This document shows positions 27,567 to 36,841 of a DNA stretch of 64,000 nt, in pieces. How positions within the stretch are numbered: the stretch's first letter is position 1; the number at the start of each line of letters is the position of its first letter. Made by a program: the position numbers and the translations under genes. The stretch is from Streptomyces canus (GTDB lineage Bacteria; Actinomycetota; Actinomycetes; Streptomycetales; Streptomycetaceae). The stretch lies in assembly GCF_030815415.1 (NCBI RefSeq), contig NZ_JAUSWW010000001.1, positions 4,402,001 to 4,466,000 on the forward strand, in the 5' to 3' direction. The notes under the pieces are model-generated. The model saw only the letters and a program-made list of their open reading frames with translations, did not search any database and was not told where the DNA came from.

Positions 27567-27933
27567 CGAGCACGCACACGCGTCACGAACGTCGGAAGGG
27601 CCGCAGCCGCTCGGGGGCAGCGGCCCTTCCGCCTTTTCCCCCGGATTGTCCACATCCGGCAGCGCGTTGACGGCCGGCCGGCCGCCGCGCTGACTCGTCG
27701 GCGCCTTTGTGCGGGCCGTGGGGCGGCTGCGGAGGGTGCCCGCGGGGTGGATGACGAGTTGCCCGCGGTTCCCCGGCTCAGGGCCGCCCAGGCCCGTCAC
27801 AGCCGGGTCCAAGGACCGGCCGAGCCGGCCGGCCAGGCCGAGTCGAGGTCATCCACGCCCTACGACAGGTGGCGGCCCGGCGCGAGGAGGTCTCCGCACG
27901 CCGGGCCGCCACCATCGAGGCGCACAGCCTGGT
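27567..27933. other. Intergenic region with terminator
   Basis: This 367-base stretch lies between the convergent NlpC/P60 and geranylgeranyl reductase genes. Apart from the hairpin at 27594-27630 it shows no gene with convincing codon usage. Confidence 0.6.
27594..27636 (+). terminator. Rho-independent-like terminator of NlpC/P60 gene
   Basis: Arms ggaagggccgc (27594-27604) and gcggcccttcc (27620-27630) pair perfectly around a 15-base loop and are followed by gccttttcc. It sits 28 bases after the stop codon. Confidence 0.8.
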
Positions 27934-29232
27934 TCACGCCTTCGGGGCCACCTTGCTCAGCCCGTTGATGATGCGGTCCATGGCGTCGCCGCCCGACGGG
28001 TCGGTGAGGTTGGCCAGCATCTTCAGGGTGAACTTCATGAGCAGCGGGTGGGTGAGGCCGCGCTGGGCCGCGATCTTCATGACCTTCGGGTTACCGATGA
28101 GCTTCACGAAGGCACGGCCCAGCGTGTAGTAGCCGCCGTAGGTGTCCTTGAGGACCTGCGGGTAGCGCTGGAGCGCGATCTCCCGCTGGGCCGGCGTCGC
28201 CCGGGCGTGGGCCTGGACGATGACGTCCGCGGCGATGTTGCCGGACTCCATGGCGTAGGCGATGCCCTCGCCGTTGAAGGGGTTCACCATGCCGCCGGCG
28301 TCGCCGACCAGGAGCAGGCCCTTGGTGTAGTGGGGCTGGCGGTTGAAGGCCATCGGCAGGGCGGCGCCGCGGATCGGGCCCGTCATGTTCTCCGGCGTGT
28401 AGCCCCACTCCTCCGGCATCGACGCGCACCAGGCCTTCAGCACCTCGCGCCAGTCGAGCTCCTTGAAGGAGTCGGAGGTGTTGAGCACGCCGAGGCCGAC
28501 GTTGGAGGTGCCGTCGCCCATGCCGAAGATCCAGCCGTAGCCCGGCAGCAGCCGGGGCTCGGGACCGCGGCGGTCCCACAGCTCCAGCCAGGACTCCAGG
28601 TAGTCGTCCTCGTGGCGCGGCGACTCGAAGTACGTGCGGACGGCGACGCCCATCGGACGGTCCTCGCGGCGGTGCAGGCCCATCGCCAGGGACAGCCGGG
28701 TGGAGTTGCCGTCGGCCGCGACCACGAGCGGCGCGTGGAAGGTGACTTCCCGCTTCTCGCCCGTGTCGCCGAGCTTGGCGTGCACGCCGGTGATGCGGCC
28801 GGTGCGGTCGTCGATGATCGGGGCGCCGACGTTGCAGCGCTCGTAGAGCCGGGCGCCCGCCTTCTGCGCCTGGCGGGCGAGTTGCTCGTCGAAGTCGTCG
28901 CGTTTGCGGACGAGGCCGTAGTCCGGGAAGGACGCGAGTTCCGGCCAGTCCAGTTGGAGGCGGACGCCGCCGCCGATGATGCGCAGGCCCTTGTTGCGCA
29001 GCCAGCCCGCTTCCTCGGAGATGTCGATACCCATGGCCACCAGCTGTTTGGTGGCTCGCGGGGTGAGGCCGTCGCCGCAGACCTTCTCGCGCGGGAACGC
29101 CGTCTTCTCCAGGAGAAGCACGTCGAGTCCGGCCTTGGCGAGGTAGTACGCGGTCGTGGAGCCGGCCGGCCCCGCGCCGACGACGATGACATCGGCGGTG
29201 TTTTCGGAGAGGGGCTCAGTCACGGCTGTCAC
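27934..29232 (-). CDS. Geranylgeranyl reductase family FAD enzyme (MenJ-like menaquinone reductase)
   Basis: This FAD-dependent oxidoreductase of 432 residues has VIVVGAGPAGSTTAYYLAKAG near the start, LLEKTAFPREKVCGDGLTPRA (family signature), GADGNSTRL-type second motif and GDAGGMVNPFNGEGIAYAMESG. The GTG at 29232 follows GGGGAG at 8 bases. Family members saturate isoprenoid side chains. In mycobacteria MenJ reduces a double bond in the menaquinone tail and lies near a ubiE/menG gene, and here menG is 1 kb away, so a role in making partly saturated menaquinone (typical of Streptomyces) is the best guess. Confidence 0.85.
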   Translation of the reverse strand: MTAVTEPLSENTADVIVVGAGPAGSTTAYYLAKAGLDVLLLEKTAFPREKVCGDGLTPRATKQLVAMGIDISEEAGWLRNKGLRIIGGGVRLQLDWPELASFPDYGLVRKRDDFDEQLARQAQKAGARLYERCNVGAPIIDDRTGRITGVHAKLGDTGEKREVTFHAPLVVAADGNSTRLSLAMGLHRREDRPMGVAVRTYFESPRHEDDYLESWLELWDRRGPEPRLLPGYGWIFGMGDGTSNVGLGVLNTSDSFKELDWREVLKAWCASMPEEWGYTPENMTGPIRGAALPMAFNRQPHYTKGLLLVGDAGGMVNPFNGEGIAYAMESGNIAADVIVQAHARATPAQREIALQRYPQVLKDTYGGYYTLGRAFVKLIGNPKVMKIAAQRGLTHPLLMKFTLKMLANLTDPSGGDAMDRIINGLSKVAPKA

Positions 29233-29329
29233 GGCGGGATCTCCCCAAGTTCGCAATCTGCGTGCCGACCGGCACTGGACATGGGCAGTCTATTCAGCAC
29301 GATTGATCACCCGGCTGAAGGGCTGCCCC

Positions 29330-29836
29330 GTGAACCGAGCTCTCCCCGTAGTAAGGCTGCGCGTCCCCACCGACGAGGACGCCGTCGCCTGGCACCGGAT
29401 CTTCGACGACCGGGACGTCATGGAGTTCCACGGAGGCAGGTCGGCGGAGCTGTACGTCTACGAGGAACTCACCGCCCGCCAGCGTCGGCACGACGCCGAG
29501 CGGGGGTTCTGTCTGTGGACCATGGTCGACGAGAACGGGCAGGTCATCGGGTTCGCCGGCGCCCAGCCGTGGCCGCAGGACTGGGGGCCCAAGGGGGAGA
29601 TCGAGATCGGCTGGCGGCTCGGGCGGGCGCACTGGGGCAAGGGGTACGCCACCGCCGCCGCGCAGATGACGCTGGAACGGCTGCGGGCGGCGGGCGTCTC
29701 CCATGTCGTGGCGCTGGTCAGACCCGGCAACGAACGGTCCGTCGCGGTCACCCGGCGGCTCGGCATGGAGCTCGCGGAGACGTTCCCGCATCCGCGGCTG
29801 CCGGAGGACGCGCTGTGCTTCCGCCTTGATCTGTGA
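29330..29836 (+). CDS. GNAT family N-acetyltransferase
   Basis: 168 residues from a GTG preceded by GAAGG at 8 bases. The RimJ/RimL-type fold is seen in LRVPTDEDAVAWHRIFDD, the acetyl-CoA loop GWRLGRAHWGKGYATAAA near residue 100, and the C-terminal VALVRPGNERSVAVTRRLGM. The substrate is unknown; proteins of this type acetylate ribosomal N-termini, amines or antibiotics. It is divergent from the geranylgeranyl reductase gene with about 97 bases between starts. Confidence 0.88.
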   Translation: MNRALPVVRLRVPTDEDAVAWHRIFDDRDVMEFHGGRSAELYVYEELTARQRRHDAERGFCLWTMVDENGQVIGFAGAQPWPQDWGPKGEIEIGWRLGRAHWGKGYATAAAQMTLERLRAAGVSHVVALVRPGNERSVAVTRRLGMELAETFPHPRLPEDALCFRLDL

Positions 29837-29929
29837 CGCAGAGTGATAATCGGCTACAGAAAAATACTCAGCGCTTCCAGGTAGCGCCCCAGTGCGGTTA
29901 CTCTGCCCATACCGCTGGGGGTGACATCT

Positions 29930-30271
29930 GTGCGAATAACACCCAAAACGCCCGAAGTGCGCGTCCCTCGTCTGGTCGGTCTGATGGCCGTCGACGCGCG
30001 CGAGACGGCCAGGGCACAGGACCTGTTCATCAATGCGCCGGACCGCCAGGACTTCCACCTCGCCGTCGTCGACTACGTCGTACGCCAGTACCCGCAGCCC
30101 GGCGCCGAGGTGCCGCGGGAGTCGATGGTCTACGTGTGGTTCGACTTCGGTCCGGGTGACGGCGGCGGAGGCATGCGCGAGCCGCGCGTGCCGAACCCGT
30201 CGGGCGGCGGGCTCCAGCGCGAGCTGGACGAGCCCGGCGACCCCTGCACGGTCGGGATCGCCCCGCCCTGA
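29930..30271 (+). CDS. PASTA-domain protein, small
   Basis: 113 residues. The GTG at 29930 has GGGGG at 8 bases; the alternative GTG at 29921 lacks spacing for one. VRVPRLVGLMAVDARETARAQD..., then QYPQPGAEVPRESMVYVWFD matches one PASTA repeat (P-x-LVG-x-x-x-x-x-A, ...PxPGxxVxxxSxVxV). There is no signal peptide or membrane segment, so it probably stays in the cytoplasm, unlike PASTA kinases. Its function is unknown. The C-terminus is Gly/Pro-rich. It converges on ubiE with only 4 bases between stops. Confidence 0.75.
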   Translation: MRITPKTPEVRVPRLVGLMAVDARETARAQDLFINAPDRQDFHLAVVDYVVRQYPQPGAEVPRESMVYVWFDFGPGDGGGGMREPRVPNPSGGGLQRELDEPGDPCTVGIAPP

Positions 30272-30275
30272 ACCC

Positions 30276-30971
30276 TCAGCCCGCCTTGAACCCGCGGTGC
30301 AGGGCCACGACCCCGCCCGTCAGGTTCCGCCACGCCACCTTCGACCAGCCGGCCTTCTGCAGACGCTCGGCCAGCGCGGGCTGGTCCGGCCAGGCGCGGA
30401 TGGACTCGGCGAGGTAGACGTAGGCGTCGGGGTTGGAGGACACCGCGCGGGCCACCGGCGGCAGGGCGCGCATCAGGTACTCGGTGTAGACCGTGCGGAA
30501 AGGCGCCCAGGTCGGGTGCGAGAACTCGCAGATCACGACCCGGCCGCCGGGCTTGGTCACCCGGTACATCTCCCGCAGCCCGGCGTCGAAGTCCTGCACG
30601 TTGCGCAGCCCGAAGGAGATCGTGACCGCGTCGAAGGTGTCGTCCTTGAAGGGCAGCTTCGTCGCGTCGCCCGCCGTCAGCGGCAGCCACGGGTGGTTCT
30701 TCTTGCCGACCCTGAGCATGCCCAGCGAGAAGTCGCAGGGGACGACGTAGGCGCCGGTCTGCGCGAAGGGCAGGGACGAGGTGGCCGTCCCTGCCGCCAG
30801 GTCCAGGATCTTCTGCGCGGGCCGGGCGTCGACCGCCTTGGCGACCTCCTTGCGCCACGCCCGGTCCTGGCCGAGCGACAGCACGTCGTTCGTCAGGTCG
30901 TACCGTTCCGCCACGTCGTCGAACATCGAGGCGACTTCGTGCGGCTGCTTGTTCAGGGAAGCGCGGGTCAC
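30276..30971 (-). CDS. menG: Demethylmenaquinone methyltransferase
   Basis: 231 residues of the UbiE/COQ5/MenG family. SAM motif I is ILDLAAGTATSSLPFAQTG near residue 55. Family signatures include VASMFDDVAERYDLTNDVLSLG, DAVTISFGLRNVQDFDAGLREMYRVTKPGG and CEFSHPT. It catalyses the last step, C-methylation of demethylmenaquinone. It lies between complex I and mqnC, in keeping with a respiratory-quinone neighbourhood. Confidence 0.93.
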   Translation of the reverse strand: MTRASLNKQPHEVASMFDDVAERYDLTNDVLSLGQDRAWRKEVAKAVDARPAQKILDLAAGTATSSLPFAQTGAYVVPCDFSLGMLRVGKKNHPWLPLTAGDATKLPFKDDTFDAVTISFGLRNVQDFDAGLREMYRVTKPGGRVVICEFSHPTWAPFRTVYTEYLMRALPPVARAVSSNPDAYVYLAESIRAWPDQPALAERLQKAGWSKVAWRNLTGGVVALHRGFKAG

Positions 30972-31017
30972 GGGCCCATTCTTGCAGCCGCCCCCGAGGA
31001 AACGGCCGAGGCCCCGC

Positions 31018-32346
31018 TCACGGCAGCAGCTTCGGCTTCTTCCGCGCCGCCACGTCCTCCACCCAGCCGCAGGCCACGACGAACACCGCGATCAGCACCC
31101 ACCCGACCCCGAACATGAACCACTGGCTCTCCAGCGGCAGATACTTCTCGAAGGCCGGCACGTTCCAGAACTGGTCGATCAGCGGCACGGCGAGGATCAA
31201 GGCGATCTCGTGCCAGAGGTAGATCGTCACCGCGCGCGCGTTGAAGACCGTCACGACCCGGTCGAGCCGCCGGAAGCGGGTGAGCCACGCGAAGTCGATC
31301 GCGAAGTACGCCTTGGCCCACATCAGCAGCATCACGAACCCGGCCGACCAGAAGGCCTGCGCGAGCGGGATCTCGTCGAGGTCGTAGGTGCCGACCTCGC
31401 CCTGGTGGGAGAAGGCGTACCAGCCGCCGTAGCCGACCGCGGCGAACGACAGGACGACCACGAGCGCCGGTTTCATCCTCCGCAGCACGCCGTCGCGGTG
31501 CGCGAAGCCGAGGATCCAGCAGAAGAGATACGTCGAGAAGTCCCACATCTCGTTGCCGAGCCGTCCCTCCGGCCCGGACCACACGAAGGTGAGGACCAGG
31601 ATCGGCGCCAGGGACAGGAAGAGCACCGGGACCGGCGCCGCCCGGAACACCTTCAGCAGAAGCGGGGACAGCAGCACGAACCAGAGATACGTCCGCAGGT
31701 ACCAGAGGATCTCCCAGGCCTGTACGCCCCACTGGTTCCCCGGCGGATCACCGAACGGCACGATCCAGTAGGCGATCTCCCAGTGCGGCATCCAGTCGTG
31801 GACCAGCATCGCGAGGACCACGAAGAAGCCCCAGAACCAGAAGGGGGGCAGCAGCCGGCGGAGCCTGCTCCTCACGACCTTCAGCGCGGGCCGCTCCAGC
31901 GACTTCGCCATCAGGGTGCCGGCCAGGCCGAACATGATCCCCATGGAGGGGAAGACCATCCCGCACCAGGCCCACCCGAAGGTGTGATAGGTGACGACCC
32001 GGATGAGGGCGACGGCCCGGAGGGTGTCGAAGTAGCGGTCGCGGCCGACGGGCTTCGGCGGCGGCTTCTCCTCCGCCGCCTCTCCCGCGGGCTTTTCCCC
32101 TACGACCGCTACTTCGGGCTCGGGTTCCGGCTCGACCGGCGGCAGCGGAGCCGTCTCCTCCACCGCCACGGGCTGCCCGTAGTCCACGTACTGCTGCTGC
32201 GGACAGGTCTGTTGCGGATACGCCGGCTGGACATACTGCGGCTGTGCGTATTGCGGCTGCTCATGGCCGCCGTACTCCTGCCCGTTCCCGTCCCCGTAAC
32301 CGTAGCCGTACCCCTGCTGCTGGTACCCCTGCTGCTCCCAGCTCAT
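31018..32346 (-). CDS. Membrane acyltransferase (acyltransferase 3 family)
   Basis: 442 residues. The first ~60 are Gln/Tyr/Gly-rich (QQGYQQQGYGYGYG), followed by a Pro/Glu stretch (PPVEPEPEPEVAVVGEKP) and then VGRDRYFDTLRAVALIRVVTYHTFGW, the family's opening with its conserved His/Arg, and about ten membrane helices. Such enzymes O-acylate surface glycans. The start overlaps the upstream stop by one base, so it probably modifies the polymer made by the 32346-34613 product. The acyl donor and target are unknown. Confidence 0.85.
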   Translation of the reverse strand: MSWEQQGYQQQGYGYGYGDGNGQEYGGHEQPQYAQPQYVQPAYPQQTCPQQQYVDYGQPVAVEETAPLPPVEPEPEPEVAVVGEKPAGEAAEEKPPPKPVGRDRYFDTLRAVALIRVVTYHTFGWAWCGMVFPSMGIMFGLAGTLMAKSLERPALKVVRSRLRRLLPPFWFWGFFVVLAMLVHDWMPHWEIAYWIVPFGDPPGNQWGVQAWEILWYLRTYLWFVLLSPLLLKVFRAAPVPVLFLSLAPILVLTFVWSGPEGRLGNEMWDFSTYLFCWILGFAHRDGVLRRMKPALVVVLSFAAVGYGGWYAFSHQGEVGTYDLDEIPLAQAFWSAGFVMLLMWAKAYFAIDFAWLTRFRRLDRVVTVFNARAVTIYLWHEIALILAVPLIDQFWNVPAFEKYLPLESQWFMFGVGWVLIAVFVVACGWVEDVAARKKPKLLP

Positions 32347-34613
32347 CAGCTCGCCCCCGCCGGCGTCCCGACCTCGCCGGTCCGCTTCAGCTTCTGCCAG
32401 CGCAGCCGGCCGCCCGTGAGGGCCGTGATGCAGGAGTGGATGAGGACGAGGTACATCATCTGCCGGTAGGCCAGCTGCTGGAGCGGCATCATCAGCAGAT
32501 AGCGGTACTTCTCCTTGTCCAGCCGGAAGGCGTACGCGGCACAGACCAACTGCACCGCCAGCACCGCGAGCCAGGCCAGCAGCGCCGCCCGGAAGTCGAT
32601 GAAGATCATCGAGTACGCGGTGAAGACGTCGATCAGCGGCGCGAAGACCGGCGTGACGATCTGGAAGATCACCACCAGCGGCATCCCGACCCGGCCGAAG
32701 CGGCCCGAAGGGCCCCTGTCGGTCAGGGACTTGCGGTGCTTCCACAGCGCCTGCATGGTGCCGTACGACCAGCGGTAGCGCTGCGACCACAGCTGCTTGA
32801 GCGAACCCGGCGCCTCCGTCCAGGCCTTGGCGTGCTCCTGGTAGACGACCCGCCAACCCGCGCGGTGCATGGCGATGGTGATGTCGGTGTCCTCGGCGAG
32901 CGTGTCCTCGCTCATACCGCCGACCTCGAGCACCGCCTCGCGGCGGAACGCGCCGATCGCGCCGGGGATCGTCGGCATGCAGCGCAGCAGGTCGTACATA
33001 CGGCGGTCGAGGTTGAAGCCCATCACGTACTCGATGTGCTGCCAGGCACCGATGATCGTGTCGCGGTTGCCGACCTTGGCGTTGCCGGCGACGGCGCCGA
33101 CCTCCGGGTCGGCGAAGGGCTGCACCAGCTGGTGCACGGCGTCCGGCTCGAAGACGGTGTCGCCGTCCATCATGATGACGATGTCGTAACTGGCGTTGCG
33201 CACACCGTTGTTGAGGGCGGCCGGCTTACCCGCGTTCTCCTGCCGGATGACCCGGACGTTCGTCATGCCCAGCTCGTGGGCCGCGTTGAGCGAGATCTCG
33301 GACGTGCCGTCCGTCGAACCGTCGTCGACGACGATGATCTCGATCGGATGGGTGCTCCGCGCCAGCGACTTGAGGGTGTTGGCAATGCACTCCTTCTCGT
33401 TGTACGCCGGGACGATCACGCTCACCGGCCGGGTGACCGTCGGCCCCCAGCTGAAGCGGCGTTTGTTGCGCTGTCTGTAGTGGCGGCGGGCGAGGATCAG
33501 CATCATCCCGAACCGCCCCATGACGGCGACGCCGACGACCATGAGGCCGACCGACAGCGTGGGTACGGCGTACTCGGCGACGGCGACGGCCGCGAGCAGG
33601 GCCTTGCCCTCGTAGAGGGTCGCTCCGCCGGCCTCGCGGTGGGCGGCCTGGAGGTTGCCGGCACCCGTGCCCCCGCCGGGCTGCTGACCGTTCACGGCGC
33701 CCGGTCCGCCGGCCTGTTGGCCGTTCGCCGACTGCTCCTTCTCGATGACGCCGCTGATGGTGGTGAAGGTGTACCCCTTCGCCTTCATCTTCTGGATGTA
33801 CTGGGGCAGCGCCTTGATCGTCTGCGAGCGCTCGCCACCGGCGTCGTGGAAGAGCACGGACGCCCCGTCGTTGTCGTCCGGTGTCGCCCACTTGACGATC
33901 TTCGAGACGCCCGGCTTCTTCCAGTCGTCGCTGTCGGTGTCGACGAAGACGCTGGTGTAGCCGTCCTCGCCGAGCTTCTCGTAGACGGGCCAGCTGTAGT
34001 TGTCGATGGCGTCCGTCTCCGAGGAGTACGGCGCCCGGAACAGCGTGGTCGTGATGCCCGCCGCACCCGCGAGGGCCAACTGGGTCTGCTGCATCTCGCG
34101 GTTGACCCGGGCGTCGCTCTGATAGGAGAGGTCGACGTGGGTGAAGGTGTGGATGCCCACCTCGTTGCCCTGCTCGACCATGTCCTTCACGATGCCCGGG
34201 TAGCGCGAGACCATCGAGCCGACCACGAAGAACGTGGCGGGGACGTCGTACTTCTCCAGGATCTCCAGCACCTGTGGTGTGTACGTCGGGTTGGGGCCGT
34301 CGTCGAAGGTCAGCGCGATCGTCTTGTCCGGGACGGAGACGCTCGTCGCCGAGCCGCCGCGGAAGCTGACGATCGGGCCTCCGTCGAGGATCTTGTCCGG
34401 CACCTTGCTGGAGCTGGCCCCGTCGCGGACCCGCTCGTCGCCGCCGACCTCGGCGCGCAGATAGCCGTCGAGCAGCATCACGCTGGTCAGCGCGAGCAGG
34501 AGCAGTCCGGCGAGGAGGACGCGCGGCTTCTGGAGCGCCGCGGCCTTGCCCGCCGCCCGTCCCAGACGGGAGGGGGCGCGGCGGCGGCCGCGGGAGGGAG
34601 TCGTCGTAGTCAT
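32346..34613 (-). CDS. Fusion of polysaccharide deacetylase (NodB) and GT2 processive glycosyltransferase
   Basis: 755 residues from an ATG at 34613. After a membrane helix near residues 28-48, an exported NodB domain carries TFDDGPNPTYT, HTFTH, RAPYSSE and VLFHDAGG, the metal-binding and catalytic motifs of CE4 deacetylases. A second helix leads to a cytosolic GT2 domain: VSVIVPAYNEKECI, DDGSTDGT, MDGDTVFEPD, EDTDI and QRYRWSYG (QxxRW), then several helices. The architecture fits synthesis plus N-deacetylation of a PNAG-like exopolymer, as described for MatB-type Streptomyces proteins (recalled). It lies in an operon with a small membrane protein and an acyltransferase. Confidence 0.9.
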   Translation of the reverse strand: MTTTTPSRGRRRAPSRLGRAAGKAAALQKPRVLLAGLLLLALTSVMLLDGYLRAEVGGDERVRDGASSSKVPDKILDGGPIVSFRGGSATSVSVPDKTIALTFDDGPNPTYTPQVLEILEKYDVPATFFVVGSMVSRYPGIVKDMVEQGNEVGIHTFTHVDLSYQSDARVNREMQQTQLALAGAAGITTTLFRAPYSSETDAIDNYSWPVYEKLGEDGYTSVFVDTDSDDWKKPGVSKIVKWATPDDNDGASVLFHDAGGERSQTIKALPQYIQKMKAKGYTFTTISGVIEKEQSANGQQAGGPGAVNGQQPGGGTGAGNLQAAHREAGGATLYEGKALLAAVAVAEYAVPTLSVGLMVVGVAVMGRFGMMLILARRHYRQRNKRRFSWGPTVTRPVSVIVPAYNEKECIANTLKSLARSTHPIEIIVVDDGSTDGTSEISLNAAHELGMTNVRVIRQENAGKPAALNNGVRNASYDIVIMMDGDTVFEPDAVHQLVQPFADPEVGAVAGNAKVGNRDTIIGAWQHIEYVMGFNLDRRMYDLLRCMPTIPGAIGAFRREAVLEVGGMSEDTLAEDTDITIAMHRAGWRVVYQEHAKAWTEAPGSLKQLWSQRYRWSYGTMQALWKHRKSLTDRGPSGRFGRVGMPLVVIFQIVTPVFAPLIDVFTAYSMIFIDFRAALLAWLAVLAVQLVCAAYAFRLDKEKYRYLLMMPLQQLAYRQMMYLVLIHSCITALTGGRLRWQKLKRTGEVGTPAGAS

Positions 34614-34632
34614 AAGGGTGGCTGCGCTCCGG

Positions 34633-35022
34633 TCAGTCGGCGGTCGCGGCGGCGGACGGTGTGGGCACGCCCGACGGCAGCGCGGGCGGAGATCCGCTGG
34701 GCCGCACGCTGCTGCCGATGCCGCCCTGTGGCTGGCTGCCGGGTCCGTTGCCGTTCTGGGCGCCCGGACCGCCCTGGCCCTGGCCGGACCCGAAGGGCAG
34801 CAGCGAGGTCGGGGTCGAGGTGCCGATGCCCATGAAGGCGAGGCCCAGGACGACGGCGTACCCCACACACAGGAGACCGACGAGAAGACCGATCCGGCGC
34901 AGCAGCTTGGAGCGGCGTCCGGAGTTGTCAACGAACACGGGCCCGTCGGCGGCTCCGTTGCCACGGCGTTTGCGGCGGCGACCACGTTCGGCGCGGTTTT
35001 CGATGGCAGGCTCGGAATGCAT
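34633..35022 (-). CDS. Small single-pass membrane protein of the exopolysaccharide operon
   Basis: 129 residues: a basic cytosolic head (GRRRKRRG), one helix (LLVGLLCVGYAVVLGLAFMGIG, about 44-67) and a Gly/Gln/Pro-rich outer tail. It is the first gene of the three-gene run (stop 19 bases before the deacetylase-glycosyltransferase). No family is recognised. A role as accessory or scaffold for polymer synthesis is inferred from position. Confidence 0.75.
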   Translation of the reverse strand: MHSEPAIENRAERGRRRKRRGNGAADGPVFVDNSGRRSKLLRRIGLLVGLLCVGYAVVLGLAFMGIGTSTPTSLLPFGSGQGQGGPGAQNGNGPGSQPQGGIGSSVRPSGSPPALPSGVPTPSAAATAD

Positions 35023-35329
35023 TCCCCGGACGTTAGAGAGTCTTTATGTGTCCGAAACTCAGGAATTCATGTGAGGCGCGTATGAGAAACGTCTTAACCT
35101 GTCTCTTCTCTGAGAGTTCGCTGGAACGGCTGCGCAACTCCCGCGGAGAGGAAAGGGGTTGAATGCCCGCTCTGGGCGCCCGGATCACCCGTTTTATTCG
35201 CGCATGCCCATGCGCCCGCTGTGTGAATCCTGTCCTCATGAAGCTCAGCCCCGTGTGAGACATTTCCACTCGCCCAACACAGTTTGTTTCCATCCTGAGA
35301 CAGAAATCACGAGAGCGGGTGCATGCCGA
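35023..35329. promoter_or_regulatory. Divergent promoter region
   Basis: This 307-base gap between the minus-strand exopolysaccharide operon and the GH18-like lipoprotein contains less GC-rich stretches (35036-35115, 35230-35300) suitable for promoters in both directions. I could not assign a specific operator or sigma site. Confidence 0.4.
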
Positions 35330-36334
35330 ATGCGGCGTTTCCTGAGGCCGGCGGCAGGGCTGAGTTGCCTGTTTGCCCTGGCCACAGCCGGTTGTTCCGC
35401 GGACACCGACACCACCTCGGAAGCGACGCCGGCCCAGTCCGCCGAGGCTTCCGAAGAAACCTCGTCGAGCACCTCGTACGCCCCCTACGTCAGCGCCACG
35501 GAAGCCTCCGGCAACGACTCGGCCGGCGCTCCGACGACGTACAACCTGGCCTTCGTGATCGCGGACGGCAGCGACTGCACACCCACGTGGAACGACTCGC
35601 ACGCCATCGGCGACTCCTCGGTGGCCACCCGGATCTCGGAGCTCAAGGAGGACGGCGCGAGTGTGCGGGTCTCCTTCGGCGGGGCGTCGGGCAAGGAGCT
35701 CGCGGAGAGCTGCGGCAGTGCGACGGCGCTCGCGCAGGCGTACGGCGAGGCCCTCGACGCGGCCGGCTCCACCCAGGCCGACTTCGACATCGAGGGTGAC
35801 GCGCTGACGGACTCCGCGTCGGTGGAGCTGCGGTCGAAGGCGATCGCGCTGCTGCAGAAGTCGCGCGGCGACCTCACCGTGTCCTTCACGCTGCCCGTGA
35901 TGCCGTCGGGGCTCGACGACGACAGCCTCGCGCTGCTGGAGTCCGCCAACAACAGTGCCGTACAGGTCTCGACGATCAACCTCATGACCATGAACTACAG
36001 CGAGACGTACGACGAGGACATGGGCGACTACGCGATCACCTCGGCGAAGGCCGCGCATACCCAGCTGAAGGATGTCTTCGGGACGTCGGACGCCGTCGCG
36101 TGGCGGGCGATCGCGCTGACGTCGATGATCGGGGTCAACGACGTCGACAACGAGACGTTCACGTTGTCGGACGCGGCTCAGGTGCGGGCCTTCGCCGAGG
36201 AGAAGGAGATCGGGTGGGTGTCGATGTGGTCGACGTTCCGGGATCAGGAGTGTGACGACGAGGGTGACGAGCTCACCAACTGCAGCGGGGTGGAGCAGAG
36301 TTCGGGCGCTTTCGCGGAGGCGTTCGCGGAGTAG
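35330..36334 (+). CDS. GH18 chitinase-like lipoprotein
   Basis: 334 residues. A signal peptide ends in lipobox TAGC near residue 24, followed by a Ser/Thr/Glu linker. The rest resembles the GH18 PF-ChiA-like group: VRVSFGGASG (SxGG), ADFDIEGD with D151 to E155 as the DxDxE end of the catalytic motif, INLMTMNYSE, and a C-terminal VSMWSTFRDQEC. The acid/base Glu is present, so hydrolysis of a GlcNAc polymer is plausible. It stands divergent from a PNAG-like synthase operon, which makes a role in processing that polymer possible. The ATG at 35330 was chosen for the signal peptide. Confidence 0.8.
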   Translation: MRRFLRPAAGLSCLFALATAGCSADTDTTSEATPAQSAEASEETSSSTSYAPYVSATEASGNDSAGAPTTYNLAFVIADGSDCTPTWNDSHAIGDSSVATRISELKEDGASVRVSFGGASGKELAESCGSATALAQAYGEALDAAGSTQADFDIEGDALTDSASVELRSKAIALLQKSRGDLTVSFTLPVMPSGLDDDSLALLESANNSAVQVSTINLMTMNYSETYDEDMGDYAITSAKAAHTQLKDVFGTSDAVAWRAIALTSMIGVNDVDNETFTLSDAAQVRAFAEEKEIGWVSMWSTFRDQECDDEGDELTNCSGVEQSSGAFAEAFAE

Positions 36335-36369
36335 TGGGTCGGCTGCGGGCCGCCTTGGGGGCGCTCCGA

Positions 36370-36834
36370 CTAACGGCGTCTGTGGACCAGCCGGCCCGCG
36401 CACACCGTCGCGATGCACTCGCCGCTCTCGTCGAAGACGGCCAGATCCGCGCGGCCGGCATGGACGAAGCCGTACGGGCGGCGGACGGGCATGGTCGGCG
36501 GCACCACGATGATGTCGTTCCGGGCGGCGGCGGCCCTCAGTTCGGGGGTGTCGACGTACGCCTCCAGGACGGCTGTCGCCCCCGTTTTCAGCAGCGCGTG
36601 CATGCGCTCACGCGGTGTCGGCGCGTCCGGGATCGGGCCCTGGTGGAGGAAGGCGGGACCGAGGACGCCGGGCCAGCGCCGCACCCGGGCGTCCGGAAAC
36701 TGCTCCTGGACCTCGGCCAGCGTCCCCATTCCGACGACCCGGTTGCCCTGCACGGCCACGGCGCCGCCCGGCACCGGCTCCAACTCCTCGTCCCACCCGT
36801 ACCGCAGCGCCTCGGCGGCGTGAATTGTCAGCAC
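36370..36834 (-). CDS. Imidazolonepropionase-like (amidohydrolase-fold fragment) protein
   Basis: 154 residues resembling the small beta-sandwich and edge of amidohydrolases (LTIHAAEALRYGW, GAVAVQGNRVVGMG, HAGRADLAVFDESGECIATVCAGRLVHRR) without the metal-binding TIM barrel. Annotations in Streptomyces usually read imidazolonepropionase-like domain. Its stop lies just downstream of mqnC on the same strand (8-base gap), so co-transcription and a link to the futalosine pathway are possible. No catalytic metal ligands are visible. Confidence 0.75.
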   Translation of the reverse strand: MLTIHAAEALRYGWDEELEPVPGGAVAVQGNRVVGMGTLAEVQEQFPDARVRRWPGVLGPAFLHQGPIPDAPTPRERMHALLKTGATAVLEAYVDTPELRAAAARNDIIVVPPTMPVRRPYGFVHAGRADLAVFDESGECIATVCAGRLVHRRR

Positions 36835-36841
36835 GGGTACG

